Positions 1-6,760 of a stretch of 30,771 nt of DNA are shown piece by piece; position 1 is the first letter of the stretch; each line of letters begins with the position of its first letter. The notes under the pieces are model-generated. The model was not told the origin of the DNA. It made no database searches and was given only the letters and a program-made list of their open reading frames with translations. Source of the stretch: a virus. The stretch is from positions 1 to 30,771 of IMG/VR virus record IMGVR_UViG_3300043803_001227, one strand, 5' to 3'. Both the position numbers and the translations under genes were made by a program.

Positions 1-283
1 TCAGGTTCTCAACGCTCACGCCTGTCTTCTGCGACAGGTCGCGCATGTTGTCGGCGGCATCGATTGCGCCTTTGGCGAAGGCCACCACACCAGCAGCGGA
101 CAGGCCGGCACCCAGGGCCAGCACGCCACCGGTGACGCTGCCGAGGATCTTGCCCATGCCGCCCAGCGCGCTGTTCGCCTGCTCGCCGGCTTTCTGGATC
201 CCCTTGATTCCAGCGCTCAGCCCAGCTAGGCCCGACGCATCGCCCTTGGCGCTGATCTTCAGGATCGCGTCAAGGTTGGCCAT
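1..283 (-). CDS. Tape measure protein, N-terminal part (runs off the window)
   Basis: This is the first 94 codons of an open frame that leaves the window at position 1. It starts MANLDAILKISAKGDASGL and continues with a Gly/Ala-rich hydrophobic stretch and 'AIDAADNMRDLSQKTGVSVENL'. The last phrase is typical of the start of phage tail-length tape measure proteins. Its ATG shares one base with the stop of the upstream chaperone extension (TGATG), so translation is probably coupled. Tape measure proteins set tail length and are built with the G/GT chaperones, which lie immediately upstream here. The position (tail tube, G, GT, tape measure) is the strongest support. The bulk of the protein lies outside the window. 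Confidence 0.8.
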   Translation of the reverse strand, partial: MANLDAILKISAKGDASGLAGLSAGIKGIQKAGEQANSALGGMGKILGSVTGGVLALGAGLSAAGVVAFAKGAIDAADNMRDLSQKTGVSVENL

Positions 284-603
284 CAGCTGTAGAGCTCCAT
301 CAGGTAGGCGCCTTCCATGGTCTGAATGTCCTCAAGCAGCGCCAGCGGCTGGGTCACTGAGCACAGGCTAAAGAGCCATTGAGCAGCGCCATAGTCCAGC
401 CCGATCGGACCACGCGGGCCGGTGCGCCACTGGGTTTGGAGCCGACAGAACATCGTCACCGCCTCCCAGTTCTCGGGCCACACCAGGAACGCAGTGGGAC
501 CGATCTCCTGCTCTGGCAGCTCGATGCCCCAGTCCGCTGCCGCAGCTGCCAGTTCGTCACCGCTGCCCCCGCTCAGGAGATGCCTTGCGGCATCCGCGAG
601 GTT
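283..603 (-). CDS. Tail assembly chaperone T-frame (DUF1799-like), made by -1 frameshift
   Basis: This frame is open from the eight-A run at 602-609 to the stop at 283-285 and has no good start of its own near its left border. Read in the -1 frame it gives 106 residues after the slip, including 'VWPENWEAVTMFCRLQTQW' and 'GPRGPIGLDYGAAQW', which resemble DUF1799. DUF1799 proteins lie between the G-type chaperone and the tape measure in many siphophages. The fused G-T product would be about 229 residues. An internal GTG at 483 could start a 66-residue product, but the unbroken upstream frame argues for frameshifting. Its stop overlaps the tape-measure start by one base. Confidence 0.8.
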   Translation of the reverse strand, partial: NLADAARHLLSGGSGDELAAAAADWGIELPEQEIGPTAFLVWPENWEAVTMFCRLQTQWRTGPRGPIGLDYGAAQWLFSLCSVTQPLALLEDIQTMEGAYLMELYS

Positions 604-971
604 TTTTTTCGACCGCCGATGATCGAATCATTCCAAGCCTCGACGATCGCGGCAGCAAACGACGCCCGGGCGATCAGCTCCTGCTTCAGGCCTTCGCTGA
701 ACTCCACCGGCTGGCCGTTGCTGGTGATGCCGCTCCAGCCGGTCAGGATCTCATCGGCCAGCTGCATGTCGTCAATCATCCCGTCCACCGGCTCACCGGC
801 CGTGCTGGCGATCATCCGCTGCCGGATGGCCTCGTTGATCTCATCAATCCGCGGCTGGCTCAGGCGCCGGAAGCGGCCGGTGAAGGTCTCGCTTTTGTTG
901 GCGCGGTTGGATGGCTCGCCGAGCGTGACGGTCCATTCGTAGCTGTCGCCCTTGTCGATCTCGAACGCCAT
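573..971 (-). CDS. Tail assembly chaperone (gpG-like)
   Basis: This 132-residue protein lies between the tail tube and the tape measure, the standard place of the G chaperone that coats the tape measure during tail assembly. It begins MAFEIDKGDSYEWTVTLGE, with a beta-rich start and then a helical part with 'RFRRLSQPRIDEINEAIRQR'. No signal peptide or membrane segment is visible. The A8 slippery site lies near its 3' end (codons 122-124), and only the last few residues after it are unique to the unshifted product. That layout matches the G/GT pair of lambda-like phages. The identification relies on position and the frameshift rather than on sequence motifs. Confidence 0.78.
   Translation of the reverse strand: MAFEIDKGDSYEWTVTLGEPSNRANKSETFTGRFRRLSQPRIDEINEAIRQRMIASTAGEPVDGMIDDMQLADEILTGWSGITSNGQPVEFSEGLKQELIARASFAAAIVEAWNDSIIGGRKKTSRMPQGIS
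602..609 (-). other. Slippery site for programmed -1 ribosomal frameshift
   Basis: The minus strand reads CGA AAA AAA ACC in the frame of the upstream chaperone gene, so A AAA AAA forms a perfect slippery heptamer inside a run of eight A. Slipping back by one base avoids the TGA at 573-575 and enters the downstream frame, which stays open to 283. Runs of eight A are rare in this GC-rich window. A GC-rich stretch follows and could hold a stimulatory structure, which I did not fold. Confidence 0.8.
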
Positions 972-1005
972 GGGTAGGTGCAGTGGTGTGGTTCAGAGTC
1001 GCCAG

Positions 1006-1025
1006 CCTGAGCTGCTGGGCTCAGG
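1006..1025 (-). terminator. Intercistronic hairpin after the tail tube gene
   Basis: Arms CCTGAGC (1006-1012) and GCTCAGG (1019-1025) are perfect inverse complements around a 6-nt loop, straddling the tail tube stop codon at 1021. There is no T-run after it, so it is not a classical intrinsic terminator. It may be an mRNA stability or processing element like the other junction hairpins in this region. Confidence 0.4.
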
Positions 1026-1956
1026 TGAAGGCCAGGCTCAGCTCGTCGCTGCTGCCGGCGGTGTGGAGTGCCACGAACGGGATCTCCAGGCCAGCAATGC
1101 CGCGAATGTCGGCGACCTGGGGCGGGCCGAAGTTCACGGTCGGCAGGCTCACCGCCAGGCGGTTTCCGGCGACGGTGCCGTGGGTGAAGCTGATCCCGCC
1201 GGTGGTGCCGGCGATGGCCTGGGCAAAGAAATCTTTGGTCGCCAGCAGATCTGGCCGCTCGATGGTGATGGTGCCCTCCACCATGCGGTCGGTGATGCGC
1301 ACTTGCTTGGTGCAGCCGGCGTGGTCGAAGAACTCGACCTGGTTGCCCAGCGACAGGTTGAACGCCGACACACAAGCCGACAGGCCAGCCACCGTCACCG
1401 TGGCGGTGTTGGTGGAATCGAACGCCACCGGGGCGGCCTGGTTGGTGTAGGTCGGGCTGGGGAAGGCCACATCCGTGGGGGCCTGGTAGATGCCCTGCAT
1501 GGTGAAGCTGAACCTTGGGATCTGGCCAGCCTCGAAGCTCAGATCAAACGTGCCCCGGGCGCCCAGCCCCTGGTGTTTATTCCCGTCCCAGTTGTGGAAC
1601 AGCTCGCAGCTGTCGGGGGTGCTGCTGATGGGCGCATAGGTGACGCTGGTGCTGCTCACCACGGTGGCGTTGAAGCCGCAGGCCAGCAGGAGCGGGTCGT
1701 ACTTCGGCGCGGTGCCAGCGGCGCCGGAGCCTGCGGCCTCCACATCGAACTGAAGCCCCATCTTGCGCATGGCGATGATGCGCGAGCGCACCCGGCCAAA
1801 GCTGCTGTCGATGATCTCGCGCTCCAGCAGATCGCCGTCCAGCGGGGTCAGCTGGGGATTCAGCACCAGCAGGGCGTCAGTCCCGGCTGCGCTTGCCGAC
1901 GTGCCGTACGTCGTCTCCTTCTTCACCATCAGGATCTGGCGCCGGGTCGTTGCCAT
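1021..1956 (-). CDS. Major tail tube protein
   Basis: This 311-residue protein starts MATTRRQILMVKKETTYGTS, typical of phage tail tube proteins of the gpV/TTP kind ('..KKETTYGT..'). It is rich in beta-strand-like Thr/Val/Phe segments and carries phrases such as 'FSFTMQGIYQAPTDVAFPSP' and 'EGTITIERPDLLATKDFFAQ' found in this class. It forms the stacked rings of the tail tube around the tape measure. A good ribosome site, GAGGTAA, lies 7-9 nt upstream and fixes the start at 1956, although the frame of a small upstream ORF overlaps its first 80 bases. The order tail terminator, tail tube, chaperone, tape measure supports the call. Confidence 0.82.
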   Translation of the reverse strand: MATTRRQILMVKKETTYGTSASAAGTDALLVLNPQLTPLDGDLLEREIIDSSFGRVRSRIIAMRKMGLQFDVEAAGSGAAGTAPKYDPLLLACGFNATVVSSTSVTYAPISSTPDSCELFHNWDGNKHQGLGARGTFDLSFEAGQIPRFSFTMQGIYQAPTDVAFPSPTYTNQAAPVAFDSTNTATVTVAGLSACVSAFNLSLGNQVEFFDHAGCTKQVRITDRMVEGTITIERPDLLATKDFFAQAIAGTTGGISFTHGTVAGNRLAVSLPTVNFGPPQVADIRGIAGLEIPFVALHTAGSSDELSLAFT

Positions 1957-2065
1957 CGGTCGTTACCTCGGGGGATTCAGCGGGGGATTGGTTGACCCAT
2001 TCCGCATCCACCAGCAGGAAGGTGCCGGCAGTGGTGGGCCTGGGCGGGAGCGGCTTGGTGGCCAT
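1877..2065 (-). CDS. Small hypothetical protein overlapping the tail tube start
   Basis: A 62-residue ORF whose ATG shares one base with the stop of the preceding tail terminator gene (TGATG), the coupling used throughout this operon. It starts MATKPLPPRPTTAGTFLLVD and has an acidic, proline-rich middle (PAPDPDGEEGDD) and a basic end. Its last 80 bases overlap the first codons of the tail tube gene in another frame. I recognise no family. The acidic middle makes a disordered protein or capsid/tail-associated peptide possible, but this is open. If it is not a gene, 108 bases between the tail terminator and the tail tube would be empty, unusual for this operon. Confidence 0.45.
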   Translation of the reverse strand: MATKPLPPRPTTAGTFLLVDAEWVNQSPAESPEVTTDGNDPAPDPDGEEGDDVRHVGKRSRD

Positions 2066-2484
2066 CAGGTTGTGAGGTCCGAAAGGGAACTCCTGTACCG
2101 CACAGCGTAGGAACAGCTCAGGATGCCGATCTCGCCTGAATCGGCCTTCCATTCCCGGCCTTGCGGGTAGACGTGGATCACGCCCAGCCCGCTGAACGTC
2201 GCGGCCATCAGGCGGGCATGGGCATCGACGCGGATTGGGTCGGCCAGGGTGCTCAGGGGTGAGCCGCTGATCAACACGTCGATGGCTACCACCAGGTCGG
2301 TGTTCACCGGGCCAACGTCGGGCACCTCGTCGCTTTCGCTCAGCGGTTCGATCACGATGCACGGCATCTCGTTGCGGGCCACCGCTTCCCAGCGGTCCCG
2401 GAACACCTGGCCGCTGATGCCAGCAGTGGGGGTTAGCGCCGCCTCGATCGCCGCCAGGATCCGCTCGGACTTGCTCAGCGTCAC
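2065..2484 (-). CDS. Probable tail terminator / tail completion protein (gpU-like)
   Basis: A 139-residue protein just upstream of the tail tube, where lambda-like phages encode the tail terminator. It begins (GTG start) with MTLSKSERILAAIEAALTPT, a helix typical of 'minor tail protein U / tail completion' proteins, then 'VFRDRWEAVARNEMPCIVIE' and a beta-rich part ending 'CSYAVRYRS'. The family pattern is an N-terminal helix, 'P.i.v.p' and a C-terminal strand. The GTG overlaps the stop of the upstream gene (GTGA). The terminator caps the finished tail tube and makes the joint to the head. Support is by position and general pattern. Confidence 0.62.
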   Translation of the reverse strand: MTLSKSERILAAIEAALTPTAGISGQVFRDRWEAVARNEMPCIVIEPLSESDEVPDVGPVNTDLVVAIDVLISGSPLSTLADPIRVDAHARLMAATFSGLGVIHVYPQGREWKADSGEIGILSCSYAVRYRSSLSDLTT

Positions 2485-2696
2485 AGCTTCGGCTCCTCAG
2501 GGATGGCATCGGATCGCCGCCGCCGGCCCAGGCCCAGCATCCGCCCAGCGGCTGGGATGGCGCCTTGCAGCGGGGAAGGGATCAACACGCCAAGCGCCAC
2601 ATTCCAGCGGGCGTCACAGGCCGCCCAGGGGTTGGGGGCTCTGACCTCGCAGACCCCGATGTAGCCCACCAGCAAGGCAAAAGCGGCCCAGTTCAT
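2481..2696 (-). CDS. Small protein with N-terminal hydrophobic segment
   Basis: A 71-residue protein starting MNWAAFALLVGYIGVCEVRA, a single hydrophobic helix long enough to span or anchor in the membrane. It is followed by a Cys/Trp-containing part and a basic stretch (GLGRRRRSDA). It overlaps its neighbours by 4 nt on both sides, so it belongs to the operon. No family is recognised. Together with the next upstream gene, which also has an N-terminal hydrophobic helix, it could be part of a lysis cassette (holin or spanin-like), but no enzyme for cell-wall lysis is visible in the window, so this is only a guess. Confidence 0.5.
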   Translation of the reverse strand: MNWAAFALLVGYIGVCEVRAPNPWAACDARWNVALGVLIPSPLQGAIPAAGRMLGLGRRRRSDAIPEEPKL

Positions 2697-2893
2697 AGCT
2701 TCCCCTTGCGAAGGCGATCCTCGTGGTCGTCGAGGGTGTTGCGGTGATGGGCCAGGATTTCAAGGATCTTGCCCTCAAAGGTGCCCAGGCCCTTTGAGAT
2801 TGACCACAGGGCCTTGACGCCGGAGGCGGCAAGAGTTGCCGCAGCCAACCCCACGCCCGATAGGGCAATCAGTTCAGCGACTCCCACGGGCAT
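2693..2893 (-). CDS. Small membrane protein with C-terminal coiled coil, holin-like in size
   Basis: A 66-residue protein with one hydrophobic segment near the N-terminus (VAELIALSGVGLAAATLAAS) followed by a charged, probably coiled-coil tail (ILEILAHHRNTLDDHEDRLR). One membrane helix plus a short charged tail suits a holin or another small phage membrane protein. XhlA-type proteins carry the two parts in the opposite order, so I do not assign that family. Its 3' end overlaps the next gene by 4 nt (ATGA). The 39-nt gap before it holds one of the recurring hairpins (2912-2927). Confidence 0.5.
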   Translation of the reverse strand: MPVGVAELIALSGVGLAAATLAASGVKALWSISKGLGTFEGKILEILAHHRNTLDDHEDRLRKGKL

Positions 2894-2911
2894 AGGCGTG
2901 GCGGATGAACT

Positions 2912-2927
2912 CAGCCTAGGAAGGCTG
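2912..2927 (-). repeat. Junction hairpin repeat, copy 1 (compensated arms)
   Basis: Plus-strand CAGCCT-AGGA-AGGCTG, a perfect 6-bp stem with a 4-base loop. It belongs to the family with consensus TCAGGCTAGGAAGNCTGA. Here a C/G pair is flipped on both arms relative to the copy at 10764-10781, so pairing is kept. It lies between the stop at 2933 and the start at 2893. Confidence 0.65.
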
Positions 2928-2932
2928 GGTCA

Positions 2933-3730
2933 TCAGAAGGCAGCGGCGATGGCGGCGATCAAGGCGGAGACGCGGGTGTCAAGGAGGCCGAGATCCAAGG
3001 ATTCGCCAATGGAGTAAAAAGAGATCCGTGCATTAGAAATGCTAGTTGTAGTTTCGTTAGAGCTATTGTTGGCGAATACAAAAGTATTGGCCACATTGCC
3101 AGGGTTGGCCGATACTTGCGTAATTGAGCTAGAGGCGCCATTATACCTCGCCGTATAGTCAGTTGAAGATGCTCGACTTGCGCCAATAAGGCCCGTAGCG
3201 GTTGCGCTGCTGCTAATTACGTTGGCGGTTATGTTTCTTTGGCGAATAGCTATTTGATTTTCGGAATTGTATTGAACAATGTGCGTCAAATCTCCGCCAA
3301 TGTAGATCGGGTAACCTTGCGTAGTTGATTGCTGGCTAACAAAAACACTTAAGTGCTGATTATTTTGCGGATCAGCATTAACTTTGCGTCCAGAGTTTAG
3401 AAACTTAGTGGTCCCATTCCCCAGCAAGCCCGTTTTTCTGTTGTAATCAGTGCTTGCAAATGGCCCGTTATTTGTCGGCGCAGGCCCCACAAGCGGCACC
3501 AGTGCCCCGGTCAGTGTGCGGGCACCGGCCAGGATGCAAGATGCCTTGATGGCACTCCAGATGCCGTCTGCCTTGCAGCCGACCACGAACGCATTGATAG
3601 CGTCCTTCACCGCTGTCTCCAGGCTCTGCCCATCGGCCGCCTCGACCGCCGTGATGTAGGCCTGCGCGTCGGCGTCGTAGCCGCCAGCCGCCACCGCAAA
3701 CCTCCCCGAATCAATCCAGATGACGCTCAT
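2933..3730 (-). CDS. Probable tail fibre / receptor-binding protein with lectin-like domain
   Basis: A 265-residue protein. I chose the ATG at 3730 (MSVIWIDSGRFAVAAGGYDA) because it overlaps the upstream stop by 4 nt. A longer open frame begins at 3850 but its extra 40 residues look like read-through of the neighbour. The first 90 residues are helical and GC-rich. The rest has the pattern of small phage fibre-tip domains ('TGLLGNGTTKFLNSG', 'GGDLTHIVQYNSENQIAIRQ', many Ser/Thr/Asn), resembling concanavalin/laminin-G-like sandwich folds. The middle, about 3000-3480, is visibly richer in A/T than its flanks, so this tip was probably acquired separately. The function is inferred, not proven. Confidence 0.55.
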   Translation of the reverse strand: MSVIWIDSGRFAVAAGGYDADAQAYITAVEAADGQSLETAVKDAINAFVVGCKADGIWSAIKASCILAGARTLTGALVPLVGPAPTNNGPFASTDYNRKTGLLGNGTTKFLNSGRKVNADPQNNQHLSVFVSQQSTTQGYPIYIGGDLTHIVQYNSENQIAIRQRNITANVISSSATATGLIGASRASSTDYTARYNGASSSITQVSANPGNVANTFVFANNSSNETTTSISNARISFYSIGESLDLGLLDTRVSALIAAIAAAF

Positions 3731-4401
3731 GCCTGCTTCTCCCAGGCCAGCGATTCGCGCTCGGGCGTGGTGGGGTCGTCCGCCAGGAATTGACCGCTCT
3801 CGTCGCGAGCCTGCACGACGACCCACAGATCCCCGGCAGCATCGACCCACTCCTGCCCCAGTGCCGTCGCAGCCGGGCGGGCAGCGCCGCCCAAGGCCGC
3901 TACAAATACCTCGGGTAGGTGTAACGCCAAGGCCAGGCCGCGCACCTCCTGAAGCAGCTCGGGCGACACCAGCCCCTGGCGGCGCAGGGCCACCCAGGCG
4001 CCTCGGAAGTCGTCAACATCGCCACCGCCCGCAGCGGCCAGCAAGGTGGCAGGCAGGCTCAGGCCAGCCGCCGGGGCCTGGCTCAGGCTGCCGCCCAGCA
4101 GGGCATTGATGGCAGGGTGGGCCAGCAGCGTGCGCTTGAACGTGCGCCATTCCGGCAAAGGGGCCACAGGCGGCAGCGGCTCCACCGCCCAGCCCCAGCG
4201 CCACTTGGCGGCGTCACGGTCGATGGTGCGGGTTTCGCTGATGCTGTGTGTTGCCGGGTCGTATTGCGGCGCTGGCTCGCGCACGATGCGAAGCACCTCG
4301 TAGCGGGCATCGAGGCCCTCGACAGGTTCTTCGTCGCGGCGGGGGTAGTCCCGGATCAGGCCGGTTTCCGTGTCGAGCAGGACGAGGTTTTTCATGTTCA
4401 A
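3727..4401 (-). CDS. Tail-fibre-associated protein of unknown function
   Basis: A 224-residue protein between two fibre genes, overlapping both by 4 nt (ATGA). The first 35 residues (MNMKNLVLLDTETGLIRDYP) are followed by a segment with 'DRDAAKWRWGWAVEPLPPVA', and a long helical second half rich in Ala/Leu. The location between fibre genes suggests a fibre assembly factor or linker subunit. The short N-terminal part with 'YEVLRIVREPAPQYDPATHS' resembles the beta-rich starts of fibre-assembly proteins, but I do not recognise a family. A second ATG lies two codons inside. I prefer 4401 because of the ATGA overlap. Confidence 0.55.
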   Translation of the reverse strand: MNMKNLVLLDTETGLIRDYPRRDEEPVEGLDARYEVLRIVREPAPQYDPATHSISETRTIDRDAAKWRWGWAVEPLPPVAPLPEWRTFKRTLLAHPAINALLGGSLSQAPAAGLSLPATLLAAAGGGDVDDFRGAWVALRRQGLVSPELLQEVRGLALALHLPEVFVAALGGAARPAATALGQEWVDAAGDLWVVVQARDESGQFLADDPTTPERESLAWEKQA

Positions 4402-5789
4402 ACCCTCCGCACGAAAAGGCTGACCTTGAGGCCAGCCCCGGCCACCGTGCTGCCGATCTGGTCAATGTCGATTGAAACCTCGGCGTCGTCGGCAAGATTG
4501 GAATCCGTGATCGTTGCGGCGCTGGCGGCGGTGGTGCTGCTGGTTTCGGTGGCGTCAATCGACAGCTTCGTACCGAGCACCGATGTTCCAGCTTCGTTCA
4601 CATCCACGATCAGCGTGCTGCCGGTCGGGGCGGTGTTCACATTCGCCCGCACCGCCAGCAGGGTGGCTGCAAATGGCAGCCTGAACCGCACCTTGTTGGT
4701 GCCGGTGGTGAGCGCTGTGCTCTCGTCGCCAACCGGAATCACGATTACATCGGCGTCCCGTTGGTGCGCGTGATCAGCCCGGGCGGCGTCGGTGCTGCTT
4801 CCGGCCGCTGCGGTGGCCGCCAGGGCTGCCGGGGCGGCGCTGCTGACGGCCAGGCTGCTGGTGCCAGCGCCAATGGCCGTGCGGGCTGCTGCAGCATCGA
4901 CAGCGGTCAGGAGTGCGCGGCCCGTTGCCGTGCTGTCGCTGATCGTGCTGGCGGCTTGGCTGTGGCTGGCAGCGGCGAAGTCGCCGGTGGCAGCCGTGGC
5001 CGCCGATCCCAACCCCAGGGTGGTCCGCGCAGCAGCAGCGTTGGCGGCGGTGGCCAGGGCCTGGCCGGTTGCCGATGCCGTTGCCGCCCACCAGGCCGCA
5101 GCAGCCTGGAACACCCTCTGCGCCGTGAAGGCCCTGCGGGTCGTGGCGCTGCCGGCCTCTGCCTCCGCCTGGCTGATCGTGGTGGCAGACCACTCGCGGC
5201 TGTCGCTCAGCCTCGCGTCGCTGGTCTGGACGTAGTTGGTAAGTCCCGCAGGCTGCACCGCTGTGCCGGCCAGCGCCGCCGCTGCATCCCAGCTCGCCTG
5301 GCTTGCGGTCGTCGGCAGGCTGTAACCGACGGCGAAGGTGAGCGCCAGGGTGCCGGTGGTCGTGACCGGTGAATCGGCGACAGCGAAGCCAGTGGGAGCG
5401 CTGAGGCCAACGCTGGTCACGGTGCCGGAGCCGCTGGCCGTGACGGTCAGGACGCCATTGACGATCGACAGGCCGCTCAGGGTGAGCACCACCGGCGCCC
5501 CGGTGCCGCTCTCGCGGCCCAGCACGCCCGCCGTCATGGTCAGGCCGCTGCTGCCGATCGCGCCGGTGGCGGCCTTGCCGTCCAGGGCCGTCTGCGTGGC
5601 CGTGCTGACGGGCTTGTTGAGGTCGCTGGTGTTGTCGGCGTTGCCGAGGCCCACCGTGGCCTTGGTGGCCAGGGCAGCGATGGCGCTGGCCGCGGCATCC
5701 ACCGTCGAGCCGCTCTGGTCCATCGGCACCCGCTCGGTCCCGCTGAGCGCCGAAGCGTTGGGCAGCCCTGTGATCGTGACGTCGGCCAT
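4398..5789 (-). CDS. Tail fibre protein
   Basis: A 463-residue protein with low complexity typical of fibres. The N-terminus (MADVTITGLPNASALSGTER) is a common start of phage fibre or virion proteins. The middle repeats motifs like 'AARTTLGLG' and 'AARTAIGAG' followed by 'SHSQAAS', the short repeats that build trimeric fibre shafts. A beta-rich domain of about 110 residues ends the protein (VRFRLPFAATLLAVRANVNT), probably the distal knob. Ala, Thr, Ser and Gly dominate. It is unusual that a fibre gene lies between the head-tail joiner and the tail terminator genes. The start at 5789 directly follows one of the recurring junction hairpins. Confidence 0.75.
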   Translation of the reverse strand: MADVTITGLPNASALSGTERVPMDQSGSTVDAAASAIAALATKATVGLGNADNTSDLNKPVSTATQTALDGKAATGAIGSSGLTMTAGVLGRESGTGAPVVLTLSGLSIVNGVLTVTASGSGTVTSVGLSAPTGFAVADSPVTTTGTLALTFAVGYSLPTTASQASWDAAAALAGTAVQPAGLTNYVQTSDARLSDSREWSATTISQAEAEAGSATTRRAFTAQRVFQAAAAWWAATASATGQALATAANAAAARTTLGLGSAATAATGDFAAASHSQAASTISDSTATGRALLTAVDAAAARTAIGAGTSSLAVSSAAPAALAATAAAGSSTDAARADHAHQRDADVIVIPVGDESTALTTGTNKVRFRLPFAATLLAVRANVNTAPTGSTLIVDVNEAGTSVLGTKLSIDATETSSTTAASAATITDSNLADDAEVSIDIDQIGSTVAGAGLKVSLFVRRV

Positions 5790-5793
5790 GGGC

Positions 5794-5807
5794 TCAGGCT
5801 AGGAAGC
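5794..5807 (-). repeat. Junction hairpin repeat, copy 2 (half-degenerate)
   Basis: Plus-strand TCAGGCT-AGGA-AGC. The left arm and loop match the family exactly; the right arm keeps only three pairing bases because it lies in the last codons of the gene ending at 5799 (..Ala-Ser-stop). It sits directly before the tail fibre ATG at 5789. Confidence 0.55.
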
Positions 5808-6170
5808 AAGAGTGACGAGATACCGGCCATCGAGCGTCACCAGGCGCAGGCCGCTCAGGGTGGTGATGTTGTTGGCCACCGCCGCCGACTTCACCAACGG
5901 CACCCGGCAGAACGTGCCGTCGTCGAAGCGCTGCGGCTGGGTTTCGACCTTGTAGCTGGCCCCATCCACCGTGATGGCGTCGCCGTAGCCCAGGCTGCCG
6001 AAGGTGGCCGTCGGGACGGTCAACAAATAATCAATGATCGTGATCTCGCCGCCGAGGATCAGTTCGCTGTTTTGATCGAGGATCCCCACGCCAGAAACGG
6101 CCCCGGCGACCACAGGGACGCCGAAGCCGTTGAGGTCGAGGAATACAGAGAGATCCTCGGTGAAGGCCAT
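5799..6170 (-). CDS. Head-tail joining protein (lambda FII-like)
   Basis: A 123-residue protein that starts MAFTEDLSVFLDLNGFGVPV and continues with 'GVGILDQNSELILGGEITII' and 'GDAITVDGASYKVETQPQRFDDGTFCRVPL'. This is the pattern of the short beta-rich proteins that phage annotations call head-tail joining or 'ATP-binding sugar transporter-like', which are gpFII homologues. FII caps the portal-connector complex so that the tail can attach. It lies two genes after the capsid, as in related siphophages. Its TAG stop is formed inside a recurring hairpin repeat. Confidence in the family is fairly high, and the role is inferred from it. Confidence 0.65.
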   Translation of the reverse strand: MAFTEDLSVFLDLNGFGVPVVAGAVSGVGILDQNSELILGGEITIIDYLLTVPTATFGSLGYGDAITVDGASYKVETQPQRFDDGTFCRVPLVKSAAVANNITTLSGLRLVTLDGRYLVTLAS

Positions 6171-6171
6171 C

Positions 6172-6549
6172 TCAGCTGTACTTCTTCAGGCCGTAGCCAA
6201 AGCAGGTGACGTTGCTGGAAGCGGTGCCCGTCTCAGCGGTGCAGCTCAAACGGATGTAACGCTTGAGGTCATTGCTGTTCAGGGTGATCACCTGCTTTGA
6301 TGCAGCGTTGGCAATCGCGGTGAAGCTGCCGCCGGTGGCAGCGGCATAAGTCGAGTTGTCATCCGACTCTTCAATGCGGAAGGTCAGGTCAGCGCTAGCG
6401 CCAGCAGCAGTGCCGGCCAGGATGATCTGAACATCGCCTTCAAATCCTTGAAGGTCCACGCCGGTCTGGTTGCCGGTCGCGGTGATCGTGGTTGTAGCCA
6501 GAAGGGTGAAGTGCTGGAGTTTGTCCAGCGAAAGCTCATGAACAGCCAT
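6172..6549 (-). CDS. Small beta-rich virion protein of unknown role
   Basis: A 125-residue protein starting MAVHELSLDKLQHFTLLATT. It has the pattern 'TGVDLQGFEGDVQIIL.GT' and 'RIEESDDNSTYAAATGG', a family I know from many phages near the capsid gene, usually listed as hypothetical. The composition (Thr, Ala, Ser, strand-forming residues, ending in an aromatic/basic tail) fits a structural protein. The position after the major capsid and before the FII-like joiner would suit a head decoration or head-completion protein. One base separates it from the next gene. No enzyme motif is visible. Confidence 0.6.
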   Translation of the reverse strand: MAVHELSLDKLQHFTLLATTTITATGNQTGVDLQGFEGDVQIILAGTAAGASADLTFRIEESDDNSTYAAATGGSFTAIANAASKQVITLNSNDLKRYIRLSCTAETGTASSNVTCFGYGLKKYS

Positions 6550-6760
6550 CGGTTTGACGGGGGGTTGATTTACGGGAGCGAGGCTTTGCGGCCTCTGGTG
6601 CGGTGATCACCACCGGATCAGGACCTGGCGCCTGCTCAGCCCTGCCCATGGCCAGCAGGAGCCGGGCATCTGCAGGGGTTGCCTCCACCACGTCGCCAAC
6701 CCGTGCAGGCCGGCCACTGATTGAGGTTTGGCGCAAGATCCTGATCCTCATGGCCATCAC
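6536..6760 (-). CDS. Small head-region protein
   Basis: A 74-residue protein. A GTG at 6760 overlaps the capsid stop by 4 nt (GTGA) and an ATG at 6757 overlaps it by one; either may be used, and the second would give 73 residues. After 'MRIRILRQTSISGRPARVGD' comes 'VVEATPADARLLLAMGRAEQ', the pattern of short proteins next to phage capsid genes. The tail is basic (KPRSRKSTPRQT). It overlaps the next gene by 14 nt. The function is unknown, and a role in head completion is only suggested by location. Confidence 0.55.
   Translation of the reverse strand: MMAMRIRILRQTSISGRPARVGDVVEATPADARLLLAMGRAEQAPGPDPVVITAPEAAKPRSRKSTPRQTDGCS

Noticed and set aside
952-1995. Plus-strand frame of 347 codons over the tail tube gene.
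   Set aside because: It is antisense to the tail tube, with a His/Gly-rich translation typical of GC-rich shadows.
3731-3850. N-terminal extension of the fibre-like gene to 3850.
   Set aside because: It lies inside the upstream gene's end and is Arg/Gly-rich read-through. The ATG at 3730 has the usual 4-nt overlap.
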